Shown here: in pieces, positions 57,594-64,000 of the stretch
Numbering within the stretch: position 1 is the stretch's first letter
How the letters are laid out: each line of letters opens with the position of its first letter
Source of the DNA: an uncultured Candidatus Melainabacteria bacterium
GTDB taxonomy: Bacteria; Cyanobacteriota; Vampirovibrionia; Gastranaerophilales; Gastranaerophilaceae
Length of the DNA stretch: 64,000 nt
Direction: 5' to 3'
Assembly: GCA_934717745.1 (NCBI GenBank)
Contig: CAKUZB010000002.1
Location: 124,001 to 188,000 of the forward strand
Position numbers and translations under genes: made by a program
Notes under the pieces: model-generated
Seen by the model: the letters and a program-made list of their open reading frames with translations, nothing else
What the model was told of the DNA's origin: nothing
Database searches by the model: none

Positions 57594-59129
57594 TTACGCA
57601 GTTTCATCTAATTTCTTGTACCATTTTCTATTAATTAGCATTGCCAACTTGTTACGTTTTGCATATTCACATAAATCTCGTTTAATTTCAGGTGCTAAAA
57701 TATACATTGTAATAATGTTTGGGACTGACATTGAAATCATCATTGCATCAGTAATATTAATTACAGAACGCAAATTCATAACCGAACCAAGAATAATTAT
57801 GCAACAATATAATATTTGGAAAGTCAAAGTTCTTTTATATCCTTCACCAAACAAGAAGTTCCATGCTTTTTGTCCGTAATATGCCCAAGAAATTATTGTT
57901 GATAAAGCAAATAAAATTACAACAACAGCAAGAACATACGGGAAGAAAGGAATTACAGATGAGAAAGCACCTGAAGTCATTTCAATACCTGAAATACCAT
58001 TTGATTCAACGTGATAACTGTTTGTAATAGTGATAACAAATGCTGTTAATAAGCATAATAAACCTGTTAAGAACGGTTCAATTAATGAAACAAACCCTTG
58101 AGAAACAGGTTCATTTGTTTTAACTGTCGCATAAGCAATTGGTGCAGAACCAGTACCTGCTTCGTTACATTGAACAGAACGTCTTAAGCCCATAATAATT
58201 GTGCCAAAAACCCCACCGGCAACTGCTTCAGGGAAGAATGCCTGTTTAACAATAATTGCTAATGCGTGTGGAATAACCATAACATTTGCAAAAATTACAA
58301 TTAAGCCTGAGATTATATATAACGCACACATAAATGGTACGATTTTTTCAGTAACATTTGAAATTCCTTTAATACCACCAACAATAATTAAACCAACAAC
58401 AATAGCAACAATTAGACCTATAATCCAGTTTTGACCAAAGAAAATACTATTTTCTCCACCTGTAATGTTAATAAATTGTTGTGCAGTTTGGTTAATTTGA
58501 ACCATGTTTCCACCGGTAACACCGCCACCAATACAAAGAATAGCAAAAATTACTGACAATGGCTGACCTAACCAACGTAATTTTTTACGAGTTAAACCAT
58601 GTGCCATATAGTGCATTGGGCCACCCGAAATAGAACCGTCTAAGTTAAATCTTCTATATTTTACCGCCAAAGAGGCTTCTACAAATTTTAAAGACATACC
58701 AAAAATTGAACCGACAAAAATCCAAAAAGCAGCCCCCGGTCCGCCTAAAGAAATTGCGATTGCAACACCGGCAATACTTCCCAGTCCGATTGTTCCTGAA
58801 AGAGCAGTTGCTAAGGCTTGAAAAGATGAAACTTCACCACTATCTTCTTCTTCAGCAGAAACAGGTTTTCTTAAAATATCAATTGCATGTTTAAATCCCC
58901 AAATAGCAATACCTCTAAGATAAACGGTAAAAAATATACCCGCAAATAAAATCCAGAAAATGATTACAGGAACATCAGTTCCGAAAAACGGAATTGGAAA
59001 AAATATCCAACTTGCAATTTTATCAAATACCGGAGCCGCATATTTATCTAAGGTTGCATCAACATTAAAGGCTAAACAAGGTTGCACACTCATAACTACC
59101 GCTAACATTGAAAACAATAATTTAAACAT
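57594..59129 (-). CDS. Sodium:alanine symporter family (AGCS) transporter
   Basis: The 511-residue inner-membrane protein takes up alanine or glycine with sodium. It has an N-terminal signal-like helix and about ten further hydrophobic helices. The family motifs are ALATALSGTIGLGSIAGVAIAI, GGPGAAFWIFVGSIFGM, SLKFVEASLAVKYR, ISGGPMHYM, GGGVTGGNMVQINQTAQ and NEAGTGSAPIAYA, in order. In many AGCS proteins the second motif reads GPGAIFWMW; this one is close. It is monocistronic, converging on the HD-GYP gene. It could supply alanine to the class V aminotransferase in this window. Confidence 0.92.
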   Translation of the reverse strand: MFKLLFSMLAVVMSVQPCLAFNVDATLDKYAAPVFDKIASWIFFPIPFFGTDVPVIIFWILFAGIFFTVYLRGIAIWGFKHAIDILRKPVSAEEEDSGEVSSFQALATALSGTIGLGSIAGVAIAISLGGPGAAFWIFVGSIFGMSLKFVEASLAVKYRRFNLDGSISGGPMHYMAHGLTRKKLRWLGQPLSVIFAILCIGGGVTGGNMVQINQTAQQFINITGGENSIFFGQNWIIGLIVAIVVGLIIVGGIKGISNVTEKIVPFMCALYIISGLIVIFANVMVIPHALAIIVKQAFFPEAVAGGVFGTIIMGLRRSVQCNEAGTGSAPIAYATVKTNEPVSQGFVSLIEPFLTGLLCLLTAFVITITNSYHVESNGISGIEMTSGAFSSVIPFFPYVLAVVVILFALSTIISWAYYGQKAWNFLFGEGYKRTLTFQILYCCIIILGSVMNLRSVINITDAMMISMSVPNIITMYILAPEIKRDLCEYAKRNKLAMLINRKWYKKLDETA

Positions 59130-59217
59130 CTAAAATTCCTAACTTCTTTGCTTTTCTTTGAAAATACCTTATTTCGTACTATAATTATAGCAAAAATATA
59201 CCCGTCTTTATTGTCCT

Positions 59218-60273
59218 TTATATAATCTTTAGTAGGTTTTGAATATATTTATCGGCACAATTCAATGAATTATAAGTTTTTGCCGTATTGTAACAATTTT
59301 GTAATACGTTTTCCATTTCTTCATTGTTTAAATGTTGAATTTTTTGTAAAACAGATTTTATTGAAGAAACAGTTGGCTCGGTTAAAAAGCCATTTTGATT
59401 ATCCTTAATAATTCCTGAAATACCATCATTTTTTGTGCAAACGGTAATACAACCACACCCCATAGCCTCAAGATAAACCATACCAAATGTTTCCCTAATA
59501 CTTGGTAAAACAAAAATATCCGATTTTTTCATAATTTCTAAAACTTCGTCGTTTGTTTTTTGACCAACAAATTTTGTATTATTTTTTGCGATTTTTTTAA
59601 GATTTTTCAATTCTTTGCCGTCGCCAATAACTGTCAATTCAAAATCTGTCATATCATTTACGGCTTTAATAAGTTTGTCAATATTTTTTCGCTTGATTAA
59701 ATTTGCACAAGTAACTATTGATTTTCTGTTGTTTGAAGTTCTTAAAACAGGCTCAAAATCAATTCCACTTTCGCAAATAAAAGTTTTTTGTTCATATTCC
59801 GGATAAAGTTTTAAAAATTTTTCTTTTATAACTTCACTTCTGCAAGCAATTTTTTTTGCACGATTGTACGCTTTTTCCATTTGAGGTTTAAAATAAAAAC
59901 GATATAAAGGATTTGTCAAAACCTCTAAATCAGAATTATGTACCCCACAAACTAATTTGCCCTTTAATTGATTGGAAAAAATTATTCCGCTTGGCATGTG
60001 AGCAACAATTAAATCATATTCATATTGCGGAATTTTATTTTTTACATTAAACAAAAAAGGTGTAATATAATTTACATTGAAAACATTTTCATACTGACCT
60101 GTTTTGTAAAACGGTTTTTTACGTAAAAAAGAATTCAACAAAAAATTCGGTTTTAGAACGTCTACCGTATGCCCCAACTTTTGCCAATCTTTTACGAATG
60201 AATATAAAGTTTTCGGAGTTTTGGCTTCTTGCTCTAAAACCGGATATAAATCAGTTATAAAAAATATCTTCAT
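59218..60273 (-). CDS. Glycosyltransferase family 4 protein
   Basis: The 351-residue enzyme has a GT-B fold: FFITDLYPVLEQEAKTPKTLYSFV in the acceptor domain, ICESGIDFEPVLRTS at the domain hinge, IVTCANLIKRKNIDKLIKAV, LTVIGDGKELKNLKK and IFVLPSIRETFGMVYLEAMGCG with the E-x7-E pair of the family. It transfers a sugar from a nucleotide donor, most likely on the cytoplasmic side in surface-glycan or glycolipid assembly. It is separate from the main glycan cluster. Confidence 0.9.
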   Translation of the reverse strand: MKIFFITDLYPVLEQEAKTPKTLYSFVKDWQKLGHTVDVLKPNFLLNSFLRKKPFYKTGQYENVFNVNYITPFLFNVKNKIPQYEYDLIVAHMPSGIIFSNQLKGKLVCGVHNSDLEVLTNPLYRFYFKPQMEKAYNRAKKIACRSEVIKEKFLKLYPEYEQKTFICESGIDFEPVLRTSNNRKSIVTCANLIKRKNIDKLIKAVNDMTDFELTVIGDGKELKNLKKIAKNNTKFVGQKTNDEVLEIMKKSDIFVLPSIRETFGMVYLEAMGCGCITVCTKNDGISGIIKDNQNGFLTEPTVSSIKSVLQKIQHLNNEEMENVLQNCYNTAKTYNSLNCADKYIQNLLKII

Positions 60274-60311
60274 ATTTTTGATATTATCACAAAAACATGC
60301 TTATTTTGTTT

Positions 60312-61133
60312 TTAGTTTATTGGACACATAGTTAAAGTACAAGTATTTGAAAATCCACCAGGTTTCCATACAATATCGGAAGCCACTCCAGATCCGGGAT
60401 TAAAAACAAACGAACCTCCAGATAGAGTTGGATAGTTAGTATTACCAAATTCTAAAACGAATGCTGAACAAACTAAAGGATCTCCCTCTTTGCAACCTCT
60501 TGAAGAACCGCCAAAATTCCAAACGTATGAAGACAATGAACTTGTAAAGATTTGAGGACTTTTACCGGTAATAGTGAATTGAAAAACATCTTTTCCGACT
60601 TTGTTCAAACCTTTATTAGGACCGTCAACATCAATTGTAATATAACAACCAGACATTGCACCTACAAGATGCACAATACCGGGTCTACCAACCAAATTAC
60701 AATCTATCGCATAAGAAGTACCGTCATTTGCGATAAATTTATGACTATATGTTTCCGAATCAATAGAACTTGTTGAACCACCATTAATATATGTTAGATT
60801 TGAAGAAGAAAAGCAACCTTGATTTGCTGATGTTCCACAATCCTTCTTAATTGTCATAAACTCCATTAAACGGTTTGCAACTCTTGTTGAAGCATCAACA
60901 TCATTAGCATCTAATTGCAACCAAGCCTTTAGGTTAGTACCATACTTTGCTCTTGCTCTACCATATGCCTCAGTAAGTACTTGTTGTTGTTTTTTAACCC
61001 TTGCAACCTGTTCTATATCACCTGTATTTTTATTCAAGTTTGGTAAAGTTAATGCTGATACAATACCAATCAAGCCTATTACAACAAGCGTTTCAGCAAG
61101 TGTGAAAGCCAATAATTTATTAGTTTTTTGCAT
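60312..61133 (-). CDS. Second type IV pilin-like / pseudopilin protein
   Basis: The 273-residue protein carries a prepilin leader MQKTNKLLA and AFTLAETLVVIGLIGIV with Glu5. As in the other pilin-like protein (2861-3541), Ala replaces Gly before the cut site. The paralogues share LTLPNLNKNT-like helix ends, CGTSANQGCFSSSN versus CGLSTNQGCFSSSN, and VDGPNKGxNxxGxDxF. This one is larger, with extra Cys near the C-terminus (CKEGDPLVCS and CTLTMCPIN) suggesting disulfides. It is monocistronic with a clear promoter. It may be a minor or major pilin of an uptake, adhesion or secretion system. Confidence 0.87.
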   Translation of the reverse strand: MQKTNKLLAFTLAETLVVIGLIGIVSALTLPNLNKNTGDIEQVARVKKQQQVLTEAYGRARAKYGTNLKAWLQLDANDVDASTRVANRLMEFMTIKKDCGTSANQGCFSSSNLTYINGGSTSSIDSETYSHKFIANDGTSYAIDCNLVGRPGIVHLVGAMSGCYITIDVDGPNKGLNKVGKDVFQFTITGKSPQIFTSSLSSYVWNFGGSSRGCKEGDPLVCSAFVLEFGNTNYPTLSGGSFVFNPGSGVASDIVWKPGGFSNTCTLTMCPIN

Positions 61134-61191
61134 ACTGACGACCTTTCTTTCTATTCATAAAATTTGTAAATCCTAAATAACGTGTAACCTC

Positions 61192-61220
61192 ATTATAACA
61201 TATATTTAAAAGACATTCAA
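61192..61220 (-). promoter_or_regulatory. Promoter of the second pilin-like gene
   Basis: On the minus strand TTGAAT is followed after exactly 17 bases by TATAAT, 58 bases before the pilin ATG. Its spacing and TTG start resemble the first pilin promoter at 3565. Confidence 0.6.
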
Positions 61221-61424
61221 CATGCGAATTTAAAATTTATTGTAGTTAATAATAAATAACAAAACATATCTTTTTAAAAGAATTTCAAAGTCTTTTATTT
61301 TAAAATTTCTAAAATAAATTTAGAATGACAGATTTTTATTCAAAAAGTTAATAAAAATTTTTCACCTTTCACTATTTTATAAACTACTTGTCAGGTTTCT
61401 TTGTTTCGGTTACGATTAAATCAA
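61221..61424. other. AT-rich intergenic region
   Basis: No gene or clear RNA was seen here. The stretch lies between the pilin promoter and the GH57 start and holds only short A/T runs; a promoter for the GH57 gene is expected here but none stands out. Confidence 0.4.
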
Positions 61425-63674
61425 ATGGTCAAGGAACACAAGAAATTATCTATAGCCTTTTATTGGCACATGCATCAGCCTGCTTACAAGTTAAATCCTG
61501 AAAGCGATTTTCTGTTGCCTTGGGTTAGAATGCACGCAGTAAAAGATTATTTAGACATGGTTTTAATTATGAGAGATTTTCCGAAATTAAAACTTAATTT
61601 TAATCTTGTACCTTTACTTTTACAATCTTTAATTGATTACGGTCAAAATCATGCACAAGATGTTCACTCAAAACTTAGCGTTACACCAATTGAAGAACTT
61701 ACAGATGACGACAAAAGATTAATTCTTACAAACTTTTTTGATGCAAACTTCACCGCAATGATTTCACACCACGAAGAATATAAAAAACTTTACAACAAAA
61801 GAGTTGTAGAAAATGTTTACGATATAAACGAATACACTAATCAAGAATATTCCGATATTATGGCTTGGTTTAACCTTGCTTGGTTCGACCCAATCTATGG
61901 CGAAATTTACCCTGAACTTAAGCAACTTGCTGAAAAAGGCTCAGGATTTACACTTGAAGATAGAGAAAAAATTATAGAATATCAACTTGAAATCATCAGA
62001 CAAATTATTCCAACATACAAAAAATACATGGAAGACGGTAGAATTGAAATATCAACAAGTCCTTTGTATCACCCGATTTTACCAATCCTTCTTGATATAA
62101 AATGTGCTCACAGAAACATTCCCAACCCGGAAGTTCTTCCTGCAAATTTAAGAATGTCGAAAGATGCAATTGCACAAACAAAACTTGCTTTAGACAAAAT
62201 GGAAGAAATTTTTGGCAGACGTCCAAAGGGAATTTGGCCTCCTGAACACTGCGTAAGTGCAAAAACTCTTGATGTTTTAGCAGATTTAGGAGTAAAGTGG
62301 ACTATTTCAGACGAAGGTATCCTTGCAAATTCAATCAACTACGACTTTGTAAGAGATTTTAAAGGACATCTTGCAGACCCTTATCACCTATTAAAAACAT
62401 ACGAATACAAAACACACAATTCAAAAATAGATATTATTTTCAGAGATTCAATCATTCCAAACTTAATCAGTTTTGAATATCCAAGTGTAGAACCAGACAA
62501 AGCCGCAAATGACTTATATAACAGAATTAAAGTTATACAAAACAGAATTTTGGCATCACCTGATGAATCTCACTTGTTAACAATTGCTCTTGACGGTGAA
62601 AACTCGTGGGAGAATTATCAAGAAGACGGTTCACATTTCTTAAAAGCAATCTACAAGTTGATTGAAGAAGATGATACTCTTGAAACGGTTTTAATAAGTG
62701 ATTACATTGAACAAGATAAAAATATCAAAAAATTACCAAAAATCTACTCAGGTTCTTGGATTAACAGAAATTTCCAATTATGGATTGGCGAACCAACAAA
62801 AAATCAGGCTTGGAATGCACTAAAAAGAACTCACGACGACTTCAACAAATTTGTTGAAGAAAATCCAAACCACCCAAACATTGAAAAAGCAAGAAATGAA
62901 ATTTTTACAGCCGAGGGCAGTGATTGGTTTTGGTGGTACGGCGAACCGAACAATTCAGGTCAAGACCATTTATTTGATTACTTGTTTAGAGAACATCTTA
63001 AAAATGTATATAAATACTTTGACATGCCAGTTCCAAACTCGTTAGAAATGCCTTTAGGCTTAATGAGTAAACCGTCGAGTTTACCAACAGGTGCAATAAC
63101 ACCGATTATGGACGGTCAAGACAGAATTGACGACGAATGGCTTAATGCCGGAGTTATTGAATTACCTGATATTCCGTATTCAGAAGATTTGAAATTCTTC
63201 AAAAAAATCAAATTCGGATTTGATAGCGACAATTTATATTTAAGATTTTATGTAGACGAAGAAGTTCGTGAAAACAGCACGAGTGCGGTTCATCAAATGT
63301 ATATGTACATGAGAAACAGAACCCGCAGAACAAATCTTTCTCACATAAGACTTGTAAGTAAAACGGAAGACATTTTCCAACTAATGAGAGAAAAATTCGG
63401 TACTGAAATTAAAATTTCATTCATCAACGGACTTTTAAGACCATTACAATTCTCAAAAGCAATGGCAAACGATTTATGGGTACTTCAAAACCACGAACAA
63501 ATCAAAGTCGCTTATGATAACGTAATCGACGTAAGTATTCCGTTTGATGTTATTGACATCAAAGAAAATGAAATGGTTGAATTCTTCTTTGCTCCTGCGG
63601 ATTTAGACATTATGGAAAGTGCAGTGCCTCAAGAATTACTTTTAACAATGCAAAGACCAACTGTAGATATTTAA
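61425..63674 (+). CDS. GH57 glycoside hydrolase with a C-terminal DOMON-like region
   Basis: The start is placed at the ATG at 61425 (MVKEHKKLSIAFYW); a TTG eight codons earlier is in frame. The 749-residue protein has GH57 motifs: WHMHQPAY (residues 14-21), GIWPPEHCVS with a catalytic-type Glu, FRDSIIPNLISFEY and IALDGENSWENY, which carries the acid residues of the last conserved region. The stretch EGSDWFWWYGEPNNSGQD is typical of this subgroup. From about residue 570 a beta-rich region (KIKFGFDSDNLYLRFYVDEEV) resembles a carbohydrate-binding DOMON-type module. No signal peptide is seen, so it probably works on glycogen or maltodextrins with the GH77 enzyme. Confidence 0.88.
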   Translation: MVKEHKKLSIAFYWHMHQPAYKLNPESDFLLPWVRMHAVKDYLDMVLIMRDFPKLKLNFNLVPLLLQSLIDYGQNHAQDVHSKLSVTPIEELTDDDKRLILTNFFDANFTAMISHHEEYKKLYNKRVVENVYDINEYTNQEYSDIMAWFNLAWFDPIYGEIYPELKQLAEKGSGFTLEDREKIIEYQLEIIRQIIPTYKKYMEDGRIEISTSPLYHPILPILLDIKCAHRNIPNPEVLPANLRMSKDAIAQTKLALDKMEEIFGRRPKGIWPPEHCVSAKTLDVLADLGVKWTISDEGILANSINYDFVRDFKGHLADPYHLLKTYEYKTHNSKIDIIFRDSIIPNLISFEYPSVEPDKAANDLYNRIKVIQNRILASPDESHLLTIALDGENSWENYQEDGSHFLKAIYKLIEEDDTLETVLISDYIEQDKNIKKLPKIYSGSWINRNFQLWIGEPTKNQAWNALKRTHDDFNKFVEENPNHPNIEKARNEIFTAEGSDWFWWYGEPNNSGQDHLFDYLFREHLKNVYKYFDMPVPNSLEMPLGLMSKPSSLPTGAITPIMDGQDRIDDEWLNAGVIELPDIPYSEDLKFFKKIKFGFDSDNLYLRFYVDEEVRENSTSAVHQMYMYMRNRTRRTNLSHIRLVSKTEDIFQLMREKFGTEIKISFINGLLRPLQFSKAMANDLWVLQNHEQIKVAYDNVIDVSIPFDVIDIKENEMVEFFFAPADLDIMESAVPQELLLTMQRPTVDI

Positions 63675-63709
63675 ACCCTCTACATTTCGAAAAATTTAAA
63701 CATTTAAAA

Positions 63710-64000
63710 CTAATGAATTATTTGTATATAAACCGTTCTAGTCCTTGCTTTGTTATCAAAGTCAATCAGAACAATTTGTTGCCAAGTTCCAAGTTGCAAA
63801 GCACCGTCTATAAGAGGTATTGTTAGAGAGTTACCCATAATTGCCGCTCTAACGTGTGCATAACCATTCCCGTCATGCCAAGTTTCATCGTGATGATATT
63901 CTATATTTTGAGGTGCAATTCGCTCTAATGCTTCCGGCAAATCGACCAAAAGCCCCGGTTCAAACTCAATTGTCGTCAAGGAAGCAGTACTTCCCGACAC
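63710..64000 (-). CDS. YjbQ/UPF0047-family protein, 5' end outside window
   Basis: The last 97 codons are visible; the usual length is about 135-140 residues, so the start lies beyond the right edge. The visible part begins in the usual hot-spot (GSTASLTTIEFEPGLLVDL), then the His segment IEYHHDETWHDGNGYAHVRAAIMG, LTIPLIDGALQLGTWQQIVLIDFD and the closing RTVYIQII. The HHDExxHDxNxxxHxxA pattern and the GTWQ segment are diagnostic. Some members have weak thiamine-phosphate synthase activity; the true role is uncertain. It converges on the GH57 gene with a gap of 35 bases and no visible terminator. Confidence 0.9.
   Translation of the reverse strand: MSGSTASLTTIEFEPGLLVDLPEALERIAPQNIEYHHDETWHDGNGYAHVRAAIMGNSLTIPLIDGALQLGTWQQIVLIDFDNKARTRTVYIQIIH

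Noticed and set aside
1..64000. CRISPR arrays, insertion sequences, prophage and integration sites
   Set aside because: No regularly spaced repeats, transposase or integrase genes, or terminal inverted repeats were seen. The ORF6N gene alone is not evidence of a prophage.

Overview
This AT-rich window reads as chromosome of a fermentative, non-photosynthetic diderm bacterium. The best fit, by inference from protein style and gene content, is a gut-type Melainabacteria (Gastranaerophilales/Vampirovibrionia) relative. An outer membrane is indicated by BamA, Skp and KdtA. A flagellum or its descendant is indicated by FliJ, FliK, an FlgE/F/G protein, FliW, CsrA and a FlhA-type domain. Sugar metabolism is represented by PPi-phosphofructokinase, ROK glucokinase, GH77 and GH57 enzymes. 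Two pilin-like proteins start with A/FTLAE instead of G/FTLAE. No tRNA, rRNA, CRISPR array, insertion sequence or prophage was seen.

Layout. 1-5.9 kb (mostly minus): radA with a small gene and a BlaI-type repressor, two small unknowns, a pilin-like gene, a 5'-nucleotidase-like phosphoesterase and ruvA. 5.9-11.5 kb: a TPR protein, PPi-PFK and a 910-residue unknown. 11.7-16.8 kb (plus): two small unknowns, prmC, then fliJ-fliK-flgE/F/G and a structured 3' region. 16.8-20.8 kb: glucokinase, holA, holB, then yqeK and nadD on the other strand. 20.8-27.7 kb (minus): bamA, skp, a soluble FlhA-C-domain protein, a membrane-tailed GH77 glucanotransferase and a small secreted protein. 27.9-30.7 kb (plus): a lone ABC sugar permease, a cytosolic histidine kinase, a STAS-like protein and an unknown. 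30.7-34.8 kb: a 24-codon hydrophobic peptide gene, dmeF-csoR, a broken xre copy beside an intact xre, and comEC. 35-40 kb (plus): a phosphodiester glycosidase-like protein, a six-repeat exported protein, a TPR-like exported protein, and fliW-csrA-TPR.

40-44.7 kb (minus) is one tightly packed run: an NfnA-like flavoprotein, a 57-residue Cys protein, etfB, etfA, an ORF6N DNA-binding gene and purA. 44.7-54.6 kb is a surface-glycan region: cytidylyltransferase, GT8, a duplicated-Rossmann protein, GT2, and the minus-strand run kdtA-degT-DUF1796-GT4-wbqC-ATP-grasp. 54.7-64 kb holds a second 24-codon hydrophobic peptide gene, a class V aminotransferase, an ACT regulator, a REC/HD-GYP protein, an AGCS symporter, a GT4, a second pilin-like gene, a GH57 enzyme and the 3' part of a YjbQ-family gene.

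The most interesting items are the soluble FlhA export-gate domain joined to a DUF4177-like region; two unlinked 24-codon hydrophobic peptide genes with very strong ribosome sites and hairpins; an ORF6N gene carrying a perfect 31-bp palindrome inside an electron-transfer/purine operon; a decayed xre copy whose sequence supplies the -35 element of csoR; and mutually exclusive GGA hairpins after the flagellar operon in a genome that encodes CsrA. All functional statements come from reading the sequence by eye; no database search was run.
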